A stretch of 15,044 nucleotides of DNA from Lachnoclostridium sp. UBA6475. GTDB taxonomy: Bacteria > Bacillota > Clostridia > Lachnospirales > Lachnospiraceae. Position 1 is the first letter of the stretch. Each line of letters begins with the position of its first letter. This document shows, one piece after another, positions 1-6,585 of this stretch. The stretch spans positions 14,715 to 29,758 of the forward strand of contig DJNB01000238.1 in the NCBI GenBank assembly GCA_002435545.1, given 5' to 3'. The position numbers and the translations under genes were made by a program. Under the pieces are notes generated by a model. It was given only the letters and a program-made list of their open reading frames with translations. It searched no databases and had not been told where the DNA came from.

Positions 1-209
1 CGCTGGCAAAATACCACGATGCATTTCTCCCTTGGCAGTTTTTCCTTTTCTTCCTCAAAACAGCGAAGCGGGATGCAGACTGCCCCCGGAATCGTGCCGT
101 GGTGGTAAACCACTTCTTCCCGCAGATCTACCAGCACGCTGCTGTCTTTTTCCATTTTTTCCCATTCCTGCCACGTCAATTCCTTTTTGTCACTCAACTG
201 CCCTGTCAT
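1..209 (-). CDS. Rhodanese-like domain protein, 3' part cut off by the window edge
   Basis: Read on the minus strand this gives about 69 residues beginning MTGQLSDKKELTWQEW, followed by VLVDLREEVVYHHGTIPGAV, PLRCF and IVVFCQ. This is the pattern of a single rhodanese domain: the DxR motif near the start, the H-x-x-G-x-I-P-G-A loop, and the beta strand leading into the active-site cysteine (here in FCQR at the window edge). Rhodanese domains carry sulfur as a cysteine persulfide or act as structural modules; the substrate cannot be told. Start choice: two in-frame ATGs exist, at 215 and 209. The AAGGAG at 217-222 is 1 base from the first and 7 bases from the second, so 209 is preferred. The gene is divergent from argH. 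The C-terminal half lies outside the window, so the loop after the cysteine, which would show whether it is catalytic, cannot be read. Confidence 0.8.
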   Translation of the reverse strand, partial: MTGQLSDKKELTWQEWEKMEKDSSVLVDLREEVVYHHGTIPGAVCIPLRCFEEEKEKLPREKCIVVFCQ

Positions 210-216
210 CGTCATT

Positions 217-222
217 CTCCTT
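217..222 (-). promoter_or_regulatory. Ribosome binding site deciding the rhodanese gene start
   Basis: On the minus strand AAGGAG lies 7 bases before the ATG at 209 and only 1 base before the in-frame ATG at 215. The spacing favours the downstream ATG. Confidence 0.6.
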
Positions 223-243
223 CATCGTATCGTTGCTGCTTCC

Positions 244-272
244 AGTATATCAAATTTCTGTACATAGTACAA
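244..272 (-). promoter_or_regulatory. Candidate sigma-A promoter for the rhodanese gene
   Basis: On the minus strand TTGTAC (267-272) and TATACT (244-249) are separated by 17 bases. The -10 is good; the -35 matches the consensus only in its first three bases. It would give a leader of about 30 bases. A 13-base palindrome (259-271) overlaps the -35 and could bind a regulator. Confidence 0.4.
259..271. promoter_or_regulatory. Palindrome in the rhodanese/argH divergent region, possible operator
   Basis: TGTACATAGTACA is a perfect inverted repeat with 5-base arms and a 3-base centre. It lies between the two divergent start regions, overlaps the -35 of the rhodanese promoter and ends 11 bases before the -35 of the argH promoter. 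It is placed where an operator would sit. It does not clearly match the ArgR box consensus (TGAAT-type half-sites), so the binding protein is unknown. Confidence 0.3.
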
Positions 273-282
273 TTGAAAATAG

Positions 283-311
283 TTGATTTCCTTGATATAA
301 AATGATATCAT
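283..311 (+). promoter_or_regulatory. Sigma-A promoter of argH
   Basis: TTGATT (283-288) and TATCAT (306-311) are separated by exactly 17 bases, with an A/T-rich spacer. Transcription would begin near 318, leaving a leader of about 27 bases. That is too short for a T-box or riboswitch, so any arginine control would have to act at the DNA level. Confidence 0.6.
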
Positions 312-344
312 AGTATTACTATTGTTAAAAAGGATGGTGGAACC

Positions 345-1721
345 ATGAAACTTTGGGGAGGACGTTTTACAAAAGAGACGAATCAATTGGTACATAATTT
401 CAATGCTTCGCTTTCTTTTGACCAGAAATTTTATAAACAGGATATCCTTGGAAGTATCGCTCATGTGACGATGCTTGAAAAGCAGAAGATCCTTACTGCC
501 GACGAAAAAGAGACGATCATCGGCGGACTGAAAAGTATATTGGAGGATATCGAATCCGGTAAATTGGAATTTACCGCAGAACACGAAGACATTCACAGTT
601 TTGTTGAAGCACATCTGATCGAGCGCGTCGGCGATCCGGGCAAAAAACTTCATACCGGACGCAGCCGTAATGACCAGGTGGCACTCGATATGAAATTGTA
701 CACCCGCGATGAGATTGTCGAGCTGAACGATCTTTTGAAAGAACTTCTCGTGACGATTCACCGCATTATGAAAGAAAATGTGGATACTTTCATGCCGGGC
801 TTTACGCATCTGCAAAAAGCACAGCCGGTCACTCTGGCGCATCATTTTGGTGCTTATTTTGAAATGTTCCGCCGCGACCGCAGCCGTCTTCGCGACATCT
901 ATGACCGCATGAACTACTGTCCGCTTGGCGCCGGTGCCCTTGCCGGGACAACCTATCCGCTTGACCGTGAATACACCGCTTCCCTGCTCAATTTTGATGG
1001 CCCTACATTAAACAGCATGGATTCTGTCTCCGACCGTGATTACCTGATTGAACTTCTCAGTGCCCTTTCGACGATCATGATGCACCTGAGCCGTTTTTGC
1101 GAAGAGATCATCGTCTGGAATTCCAATGAATACCAGTTTGTAGACATCGATGATTCGTATTCGACCGGAAGCAGTATCATGCCACAGAAAAAGAATCCGG
1201 ACATCGCAGAATTGATCCGCGGAAAGACCGGACGTGTGTATGGTGCCCTCATCAGCATGCTTACGACGATGAAGGGGATTCCTCTTGCTTACAATAAGGA
1301 TATGCAGGAAGATAAAGAGTTCACGTTTGATGCGATCGATACCGTGAAAGGATGTATTTCCCTCTTTAACGGCATGATCGACACGATGAAATTTAAGAAA
1401 GAAAATATGGAAGCCAGCGCGAAAAACGGCTTTACCAACGCGACGGATGCCGCCGATTATCTCGTCAACCACGGCGTTCCATTCCGCGATGCACATGGTA
1501 TCATCGGCCAGCTTGTGCTCCTTTGTATCGACAAAAATATATCTCTGGACGAGCTTCCTTTGGAAGAATACAAAAAGATCTCGCCGGTATTTGAGGAAGA
1601 TATCTATGAGGCAATTTCGATGAAGACGTGTGTCGAAAAGAGAAATACGATCGGTGGACCGGGACGCGATGCGATGGGAAAAGTTCTGGCGATCAATGAA
1701 AAATATCTGATGGAAAGTTAA
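345..1721 (+). CDS. argH: Argininosuccinate lyase
   Basis: Cytosolic enzyme of the last step of arginine synthesis: it splits argininosuccinate into L-arginine and fumarate. The 458-residue product is of normal length and belongs to the fumarase/aspartase superfamily. Visible family marks are the N-terminal LWGGRF, the HTGRSRNDQVA segment (about residues 103-113), the FTHLQKAQP segment with the general acid/base histidine (H155), and the superfamily signature GSSIMPQKKNPD (residues 275-286) holding the catalytic serine. The start follows a GGATGGTGG ribosome site four bases upstream. argG is not next to it. With its own promoter (283-311) and terminator (1766-1803) it is most likely transcribed alone. 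The arginine repressor gene lies about 7 kb away in the same window. Confidence 0.97.
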   Translation: MKLWGGRFTKETNQLVHNFNASLSFDQKFYKQDILGSIAHVTMLEKQKILTADEKETIIGGLKSILEDIESGKLEFTAEHEDIHSFVEAHLIERVGDPGKKLHTGRSRNDQVALDMKLYTRDEIVELNDLLKELLVTIHRIMKENVDTFMPGFTHLQKAQPVTLAHHFGAYFEMFRRDRSRLRDIYDRMNYCPLGAGALAGTTYPLDREYTASLLNFDGPTLNSMDSVSDRDYLIELLSALSTIMMHLSRFCEEIIVWNSNEYQFVDIDDSYSTGSSIMPQKKNPDIAELIRGKTGRVYGALISMLTTMKGIPLAYNKDMQEDKEFTFDAIDTVKGCISLFNGMIDTMKFKKENMEASAKNGFTNATDAADYLVNHGVPFRDAHGIIGQLVLLCIDKNISLDELPLEEYKKISPVFEEDIYEAISMKTCVEKRNTIGGPGRDAMGKVLAINEKYLMES

Positions 1722-1765
1722 TTGTTTTTAACCGCAGGTGCTCACCGTGCCTGACTGACTTATTC

Positions 1766-1803
1766 AAAAAAACTGCCACACCCTTTCGTGCGGCAGTTTT
1801 TCT
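1766..1803. terminator. Bidirectional rho-independent terminator between argH and the zinc-ribbon gene
   Basis: CTGCC (1773-1777) pairs with GGCAG (1792-1796). The stem is extended by A/T pairs outward and a CA/TG pair inward across one mismatch. A run of A on the left (1766-1772) and a run of T on the right (1797-1801) make it work in both directions. It serves argH on the plus strand and the convergent zinc-ribbon gene, which ends at 1824, on the minus strand. Confidence 0.85.
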
Positions 1804-1823
1804 TATTGTCTTGTCTAATTTCT

Positions 1824-2930
1824 TTAATTCCAGATGTAATAGATGATTCCTGCTGCCAGAAGCGCCACAGCCACCGTAATAATGATCTTCGGTATTGACA
1901 ATGGTGTCTTTCCGGCTACTTTTCCGGTCTGCCCATTTACCATAAATTGGTAAACTTTATCTTTGTATTTAAAGTTCGATACCCAGATCGGCAAAAGCAG
2001 GTATTTGTATGTAATGTTGTTAAACGACGTATTCAGTACGACCCGTCTCGTATGATCGGCACAGTTCTCATCCTCGATCTTTTCTTCGACGCTGCGTTTC
2101 AATTTTGCCGAAATTGCCTTTTTGGCTTTCTTCCAGGCATCTTTTACGCCAAGCGCATACCGTTCTGCAACAAATCCAGCAACATATTCCGGTTTGTAAG
2201 CCTTATTATTTTCCGTATCAAACGGCTCCAGCTTACGCAGCATATCGGAATCGTGGCGGTCGGATGCCAGGATCAGTTCATCATCGATAAACTCGCTGTA
2301 AGTACCTGATGTCGAATACCAGTCCGTCTCGGTATGGCTGTGCTCGTCATCGTCCTGCACCTCTCTGTCGATACCGTACTGACCGGTATACGTTGAAAAT
2401 GTGTCCGTATCAAACGTCCAGTACGGAAGATAGATTCCGTTAAAACTCTTCGGCTTTGCACTTTCTTTTGCAAGGCGCGGACAAAACCATTTCTTTTTGA
2501 TCCATTCTTTAAAGAGCCGGGATGCCTCCTTATCATTTACCTGAAATGGCACGACACCGCCCGGTGCAATCGTATCCTGATCGTTTGCCTCCATAACCTG
2601 GTTGGATCCGCAGAAAGGACAGACCGCAGACGTCTGAAGGGCATCGTAAATGGATTCTGCCCCACATGCCTCGCAGATTACCGTCTTCTTTTCCGCTCCC
2701 CAGTTTTTATTCGCCGTCTTATCTACCAGATCAAAGTCCAGTTCTTCCGCCTTTTTCGCTTCTTCCTCCGACACGGCGATCTCTTCTTCGTAATCACAGA
2801 AACCACATTTCATATGTCCGGTCTTTGGATCAAAATCCATGATTCCGCCACACTGCGGACATTTCTTATCGGTTTCCTCTTTGGTCTCTGCGAAATTAAT
2901 ATTGTCAAAATTTTCCTCTTGCTGGTTCAT
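1824..2930 (-). CDS. Double zinc-ribbon protein with C-terminal membrane anchor (YdjG-like)
   Basis: The 368-residue protein has two CxxC pairs forming a first zinc ribbon (C24, C27, C42, C45) and a second one (C86, C89, C104, C107). A long acidic and aromatic central domain follows (about residues 120-335, with FNGIYLPYWTFD). A single hydrophobic segment (about residues 347-366) ends the protein, so the body should face the cytoplasm as a tail-anchored protein. Such proteins are often mislabelled as helicases or TFIIB-like because of the ribbon; no helicase motif is present. The neighbour upstream, 18 bases away and on the same strand, is an SPFH protein. In Bacillus subtilis the YdjG zinc-ribbon membrane protein works with the SPFH protein YdjI in membrane stress linked to PspA. 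The same role here is inference. GGAGG lies 6 bases before the ATG. Confidence 0.8.
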   Translation of the reverse strand: MNQQEENFDNINFAETKEETDKKCPQCGGIMDFDPKTGHMKCGFCDYEEEIAVSEEEAKKAEELDFDLVDKTANKNWGAEKKTVICEACGAESIYDALQTSAVCPFCGSNQVMEANDQDTIAPGGVVPFQVNDKEASRLFKEWIKKKWFCPRLAKESAKPKSFNGIYLPYWTFDTDTFSTYTGQYGIDREVQDDDEHSHTETDWYSTSGTYSEFIDDELILASDRHDSDMLRKLEPFDTENNKAYKPEYVAGFVAERYALGVKDAWKKAKKAISAKLKRSVEEKIEDENCADHTRRVVLNTSFNNITYKYLLLPIWVSNFKYKDKVYQFMVNGQTGKVAGKTPLSIPKIIITVAVALLAAGIIYYIWN

Positions 2931-2948
2931 TTTTTTCCTCCATTCTCA

Positions 2949-4334
2949 TTACTGGATATCATTTTCATCAAAAATATCCCCGCATTCCGGACAGAATTTC
3001 GGTGGATGATGTGGATCTTCCGGCTGCCAGCCACACTTATCACAACGATACAATGGGGCACCTTCCGGTTTCTTTGCTCCACAGTTCATACAGAATTTTC
3101 CCTGATTCAAAGTTCCACAGGAACAAGTCCATCCTGCTGGTTCTTCCGGTTTTTGCGAACCACATTCCATACAGAATTTTCCGGTGTTTCCGGTCTTTCC
3201 ACAAGAACACGTCCAGCCTTCCGCTGCTTCCTGCGCCTGTGGCTGCGGAACCTGTTGCGGCTGTGCTGCCTGCTGCGGCTGCGCGGTCTGCTGTGGCTGT
3301 GCCTGTGTGGCTGCCTGCTGCTGTGCTCCCATCGCAAATAAAGAATTGGCATCGAGTCCGCCTGCCTGTGTCGCCATATTCATGCCGGCAAATGCCATCA
3401 TCGGACCGGTTGCCGTATTGGAAGCGGCGGCTTTCATCGCCTCTGCCTGCGCGCCGGCAAGTGTCGCTGCTGCCATATTCGGATTGCGGAGTACGGCAGT
3501 TTTCTGCATCTCTTTGATCATCTGCTCGTCTTCTTCGGATGCCTTGATCGTATTGACACCAAAAGCAACGATCTGAAGTCCGCGAAGTTTACCCCACTGC
3601 TCCGACAATTCCTGATTCAGCGCATCTGCGACCTCTTTCGTATGTGCCGGAACTGCGCTGTAACGGATCCCAAGTTCCGAGATTCTCGCAAAGGCCGGCT
3701 GCAATGCCGTCATAAGCTCTGTTTTTAACTGCGAATCGATCTCATCTCTGGTATATTCGTCCGTTACATTTCCGCACACATTGGTATAGAATAAAATCGG
3801 ATCGAAAATTTTATAAGAATATTCTCCATTGCAGCGTACCGAGATATCCACATCCAGTCCAATATTCGTATCTACCACTCGGAATGGGATTGGATTGGCT
3901 GTCCCGTATTTATTTCCCATAATTTCTTTCGTATTAAAGAAATACACGCGCTGGTCTTTTCCGGTATCTCCGCCAAATGTAAAACGTTTTCCGATCGTAG
4001 AAAATGTCTGTTTGATCGTATCCCCTAAATCTCCGCAGAACAAACTTGGTTCTGTCGAAGTATCATACATAAATTCGCCTGCTTCCGCACAAAATTCAAC
4101 TACTTTTCCCTGATCTACAATGATCATACACTGACCTTCATTGACAGCGATCACGGATCCATTGGAAATGATATTGTCATTTCCTTTGTTGGATGTACCG
4201 AATTTTCCGCTTTTTCTCTTCTGTCCTTTCGTCACGAGGACATCCGCTTCCATCGCATCACAGTAAAAATATTCCTTCCACTGATCTGCCATCGTACCGC
4301 GGATCGCCCCTCCGATTGCTTTAATTAATCCCAT
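2949..4334 (-). CDS. SPFH-domain protein with three C-terminal zinc ribbons (YdjI-like)
   Basis: The 461-residue protein starts with MGLIKAIGGAIRGTMADQWK, a short amphipathic stretch rather than a true membrane helix. An SPFH/band-7-like domain follows (about residues 20-280, with DVDISVRCNGEYSYKI and an LQIVAFGVNTIKASEEDEQM end). Next come an alanine/methionine-rich region (285-335), a Gln/Pro-rich repeat linker (338-369) and three zinc ribbons: C376/C378/C388/C391, C404/C406/C415/C418 and C431/C434/C448/C451. SPFH proteins form ring-like scaffolds at the membrane. This subtype has no membrane span of its own and probably relies on the zinc-ribbon partner encoded downstream (18-base gap, same transcript). 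GGAGG lies 7 bases before the ATG. Its promoter is at 4385-4413. Confidence 0.88.
   Translation of the reverse strand: MGLIKAIGGAIRGTMADQWKEYFYCDAMEADVLVTKGQKRKSGKFGTSNKGNDNIISNGSVIAVNEGQCMIIVDQGKVVEFCAEAGEFMYDTSTEPSLFCGDLGDTIKQTFSTIGKRFTFGGDTGKDQRVYFFNTKEIMGNKYGTANPIPFRVVDTNIGLDVDISVRCNGEYSYKIFDPILFYTNVCGNVTDEYTRDEIDSQLKTELMTALQPAFARISELGIRYSAVPAHTKEVADALNQELSEQWGKLRGLQIVAFGVNTIKASEEDEQMIKEMQKTAVLRNPNMAAATLAGAQAEAMKAAASNTATGPMMAFAGMNMATQAGGLDANSLFAMGAQQQAATQAQPQQTAQPQQAAQPQQVPQPQAQEAAEGWTCSCGKTGNTGKFCMECGSQKPEEPAGWTCSCGTLNQGKFCMNCGAKKPEGAPLYRCDKCGWQPEDPHHPPKFCPECGDIFDENDIQ
3231..3302 (-). repeat. 18-base tandem repeat coding for the AQPQQ linker
   Basis: Residues 345-368 of the SPFH protein read as four six-residue units (AQPQQT, AQPQQA, AQPQQV, PQPQAQ). 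At DNA level this gives a CTG/TGC-rich tandem repeat of period 18. It lies exactly between the SPFH part and the zinc ribbons, so it is a flexible spacer whose copy number can change without a frameshift. Confidence 0.75.
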
Positions 4335-4384
4335 TATGTATCCTCCATTTCATTCTTGCGGGTTTCCCCTTTTGTCTTGATACT

Positions 4385-4413
4385 ATTATATCTTTTTTCG
4401 CCTGCGATGTCTA
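4385..4413 (-). promoter_or_regulatory. Strong sigma-A promoter of the SPFH/zinc-ribbon operon
   Basis: On the minus strand TAGACA (4408-4413) and a perfect TATAAT (4385-4390) are separated by 17 bases. The leader would be about 44 bases. The -35 begins at the end of the U-tract of the upstream SASP terminator, so one gene's stop signal and the next gene's promoter are packed end to end. Confidence 0.8.
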
Positions 4414-4452
4414 CAAAAAAATAGCCCTCCAGATAAATTTCCGAAGGACTAT
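4414..4452 (-). terminator. Rho-independent terminator of the SASP gene
   Basis: On the minus strand ATAGTCCTTC (4443-4452) pairs with GGAGGGCTAT (4421-4430) over 10 bases, including two G-T pairs. A 12-base loop separates the arms and a run of T (plus-strand A at 4415-4421) follows. Confidence 0.85.
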
Positions 4453-4474
4453 CTTTTTTACGATCTTATCGCAG

Positions 4475-4490
4475 GTTAGTCTTGACTAAC
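4475..4490. repeat. 16-base palindrome over the SASP stop codon
   Basis: GTTAGTC, TT, GACTAAC is a perfect inverted repeat with 7-base arms. It spans the TAG stop codon of the SASP gene, about 22 bases before the terminator stem. It could be an mRNA 3' hairpin or a protein site. Confidence 0.5.
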
Positions 4491-4680
4491 GCATAGACTC
4501 TTCCTGTTTCTTGATCATCTGACGCACCATCTCGCCGCCGATACTACCTGCCTCTTTCGATGTGAGGTCACCATTGTAACCATCTTTCAAGTTTACGCCA
4601 AGTTCAGACGCAACCTCCATCTTGAATTTGTCCATAGCATCTTTTGCCTGTGGTACTTCCATTCTTGCTGTTTTACTCAT
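4486..4680 (-). CDS. Alpha/beta-type small acid-soluble spore protein (SASP)
   Basis: The 64-residue protein coats DNA in the spore core and protects it, and is degraded at germination by the GPR protease. Both family signatures are visible: KMEVASELGV (residues 20-29), holding the GPR cut site (expected after E22), and SKEAGSIGGEMVRQMI (about residues 41-56). Length is typical of the family. GGAGGTG lies 7 bases before the ATG. Expression should be late in the forespore under sigma-G. The gene shows that the organism makes endospores. Two structured elements flank it: a leader with competing hairpins and a palindrome over the stop codon. Confidence 0.95.
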   Translation of the reverse strand: MSKTARMEVPQAKDAMDKFKMEVASELGVNLKDGYNGDLTSKEAGSIGGEMVRQMIKKQEESMR

Positions 4681-4722
4681 AACATTTCACCTCCGTGTTT
4701 TTTGTATTTATCGTAAGTGATA

Positions 4723-4753
4723 ACGGAATGTCTTTTGTATGAAAACATTCCGT
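4723..4753 (-). other. Hairpin in the SASP leader
   Basis: ACGGAATGT (4723-4731) and ACATTCCGT (4745-4753) form a perfect 9-base inverted repeat. One bulged base separates it from three further T-A pairs. It has no T-run on the minus strand and so is not a terminator. It lies about 43 bases before the SASP start, outside the ribosome site. Part of its arm (4739-4745) can instead pair with 4764-4770 (ATGAAAA with TTTTCAT), giving two mutually exclusive folds. Confidence 0.45.
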
Positions 4754-4794
4754 CATCGAAACATTTTCATGTAAGCCACTCGGTTATCTGATAC

Positions 4795-4823
4795 TATTGT
4801 ACCCACGAAGGTGTATTTCATTC
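4795..4823 (-). promoter_or_regulatory. Candidate forespore (sigma-G-like) promoter of the SASP gene
   Basis: On the minus strand GAATG (4819-4823) fits the sigma-G -35 core (GHATR), and TACAATA (4795-4801), 17 bases downstream, partly fits the -10 (CATnnTA; first and third positions differ). TACAAT is also an acceptable sigma-A -10 but lacks a good -35. The leader would be about 108 bases and include the hairpins at 4723-4770. Confidence 0.3.
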
Positions 4824-4842
4824 TGGTAATTACTGCCAAATT

Positions 4843-5373
4843 TTAATGCTGCTGCAGATCTCTCTGCAACGGTTCCAGATAATGCAGAAATGTCCCCGAA
4901 TACGTCGAAATCTCATACTCCGGTTCCATCTCATCGATCGTGAAACTTTTTCTGCCGCCCTGCTGCATCCGCTGCCAGAATTCCAATAATTTTTGAAAAC
5001 GAAGATACATATATTTTTCCCGGTTTTTAAAATAAATAAGCAAAAATGCAATCCCTTCCTGTCTTTCAAATTGTTCCATAAATTTCATCTGGTGCTCATG
5101 CACATTGCTGAGCGGAAAACGATCCTCGACACATTCTTTGGCATCAAAACAAACCGGAATTCCCTGCACGACACCGATATAATCGACAGTACTTTTCTGC
5201 TCAAAATACGCAAGCGTAATATGTCTCGTCGCCTGATCGATGTTGATCGGTTTGATCGGCGTCGGAATTTTCTGTACCAGCGCCAGATCCTGCTCCTGAT
5301 ATTTTTCATTTGTCATGTTTACAAGTTCTTCCAAAAATGATCCCCGCAGACCACGCGAATTCCATGTTGGCAT
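4843..5373 (-). CDS. recU: Holliday junction resolvase RecU
   Basis: The 176-residue protein resolves four-way junctions in recombination repair and chromosome segregation in Firmicutes. Family marks: NSRGLRGSFLEE (residues 5-16), QKIPTPI (34-40), AYFEQKSTVDYIGV (55-68) and CFDAKE (75-80). The expected metal-binding and catalytic residues are D64, D77 and K79, all present. FPLSNVHEHQ (86-95) and FLLIYF also fit. The frame stays open further upstream, to about 5496, but that overlaps the anti-sigma gene. The ATG at 5373, with AAAGGA 9 bases before it, gives a start that matches the family. It is shorter than the Bacillus protein because the long N-terminal arm is missing. It lies 25 bases after the anti-sigma gene, so it is probably co-transcribed with the ECF pair. 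No clear terminator was seen after it. Confidence 0.92.
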   Translation of the reverse strand: MPTWNSRGLRGSFLEELVNMTNEKYQEQDLALVQKIPTPIKPINIDQATRHITLAYFEQKSTVDYIGVVQGIPVCFDAKECVEDRFPLSNVHEHQMKFMEQFERQEGIAFLLIYFKNREKYMYLRFQKLLEFWQRMQQGGRKSFTIDEMEPEYEISTYSGTFLHYLEPLQRDLQQH

Positions 5374-5382
5374 ATTCAATCG

Positions 5383-5388
5383 TCCTTT
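5383..5388 (-). promoter_or_regulatory. Ribosome binding site deciding the recU start
   Basis: AAAGGA on the minus strand lies 9 bases before the ATG at 5373. It supports the short, family-consistent start over the longer frame that runs into the anti-sigma gene. Confidence 0.6.
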
Positions 5389-5398
5389 CCTTCCGGAT

Positions 5399-6580
5399 TT
5401 AAAAAATGTTTGTGATCTCTTTCTGTAATTCCGCATCAAAACCGGTTTCTGCCTGAATTTCTTTTTCGTCCAGTGCCTGATATCCCATCGGTCCATAAAG
5501 GAATTTTTGTATTAATATACATTTTTTTCCATTTTCATCCAGCACTTTCCAATATAATTCACTGTCATAGGCTTTCTTCTCTGAATTATATTTTCCATCG
5601 GTCAGACAAAACGAATTCTCCCGGCACCGGCTCAGTACATCATACAAACTTTTTCCAATTTTTTCCTGATACGCAGAAGTTTCCGCTGCGGTATCTTTCA
5701 CCGGACTTTTTTTGCAGTCCTCGACAAAAAACATCACTGCCTTCTTTTCGGTTTGATCCTCGGACAGATTATCTTTATTTTGCTCCGAAATCCTCTCATT
5801 TGTCAAGTATTTTCCCAAATTATCCGAACGGCTCGCATTATAATAAAAGTCAAGATACGCCTGCATCTCTGCCACAGCCTCTCCGTCTCCCTCAATATTT
5901 CGTATCACATAACTGCTGCGGTTATAAAAGAGAAGTTCCAAAAGGATCTCTTCCTCTCCACACGTGATCGTAACACGGACATCATATCCATTTTTTTCAT
6001 ATGCTTCCGGTTCGCTGGTATTTTCGGCTCCTTCATAACAGACTTCATCCACCGTTACCAAAGTTTTTTTTCCGGCAAAAATTTTCTGCTGCAATTGTGT
6101 AAGCTGCGCCGTCACATCCTCAAAAAGCGCTTTTTGATCGACATACTGCTGGCTTGTCATCTGCACATTCATCCCGCCAAGAACTTTTTCTATCTCGCCA
6201 TCGGCAAATTGTCCTGCCACCTTTTTTGCCTCATACCCATACATCAGACTGTCATAACTCGGACATGGCAGTTCCGGAAAGATCTGTCCCACGGTCAGCG
6301 TGCCAAATACCGCGCACACAACAACCAGCACCAGCACGGCGGCGATTTTTTTCATTCGATTCTTTTTTAATACCTTTGAAATTTTTTGAAATGGCTCGAT
6401 GTCTTCCATGACTTCCAAATTTTGTAATTCCGTTTCCACCGTATCTTTCTGCATCCGTTCAAATTTTCCCAGACAGCTGCGGCATTCCCTCAAATGTCTT
6501 TCAATCTCTTCGGCTGTCTCCGGCTGGCACATGCCATCTGCATACTCCGGCAGCAAATCTTCTATTATATTACATTTCAT
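5399..6580 (-). CDS. Zinc-finger anti-sigma factor, single-pass membrane protein
   Basis: The 393-residue protein starts with MKCNIIEDLLPEYADG, the typical start of zf-HC2 anti-sigma domains. The zinc ligands C3, H29, C33 and C36 (HLRECRSC) follow, then a linker and one membrane helix (about residues 78-98). An unrecognised extracytoplasmic part of about 290 residues completes it. By family knowledge the cytoplasmic zinc domain holds the partner ECF sigma factor inactive until a signal at the outer part releases it. It starts 5 bases after the sigma gene; its AGGGAGG ribosome site lies inside the 3' end of that gene, so the two are translated together. The large outer domain is much longer than needed for a simple anti-sigma factor and may be the sensor. 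Confidence 0.88.
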   Translation of the reverse strand: MKCNIIEDLLPEYADGMCQPETAEEIERHLRECRSCLGKFERMQKDTVETELQNLEVMEDIEPFQKISKVLKKNRMKKIAAVLVLVVVCAVFGTLTVGQIFPELPCPSYDSLMYGYEAKKVAGQFADGEIEKVLGGMNVQMTSQQYVDQKALFEDVTAQLTQLQQKIFAGKKTLVTVDEVCYEGAENTSEPEAYEKNGYDVRVTITCGEEEILLELLFYNRSSYVIRNIEGDGEAVAEMQAYLDFYYNASRSDNLGKYLTNERISEQNKDNLSEDQTEKKAVMFFVEDCKKSPVKDTAAETSAYQEKIGKSLYDVLSRCRENSFCLTDGKYNSEKKAYDSELYWKVLDENGKKCILIQKFLYGPMGYQALDEKEIQAETGFDAELQKEITNIF

Positions 6581-6585
6581 TGTCT

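Noticed and set aside
318..344. Arginine riboswitch or T-box before argH
   Set aside because: The leader after the predicted start is only about 27 bases, too short for any such element.
222..845. Minus-strand open frame of 207 codons antisense to argH
   Set aside because: Opposite the conserved argH sequence, with a composition typical of antisense reading and no recognisable domain.
1008..1496. Minus-strand open frame of 162 codons antisense to argH
   Set aside because: Same reason: shadow of the argH signature region, no ribosome site or domain.
3231..3302. Possible CRISPR-like array
   Set aside because: The short repeats are contiguous, in frame with the SPFH gene and have no unique spacers; they encode a Gln/Pro linker.
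3184..3576. Plus-strand open frame with a very cysteine-rich, CGCAACCGCAVCCGC-type protein
   Set aside because: It looks like a metallothionein or peptide precursor but is only the antisense reading of the Gln/Pro/Ala-coding repeats of the SPFH gene.
4725..4751. Rho-independent terminator for recU
   Set aside because: The hairpin is real but is not followed by a T run on the minus strand, and it lies about 90 bases past the recU stop inside the SASP leader.
5374..5496. Longer N-terminus for recU
   Set aside because: It would overlap the anti-sigma gene by about 98 bases, the added residues do not fit the family, and the ribosome site is placed for the ATG at 5373.
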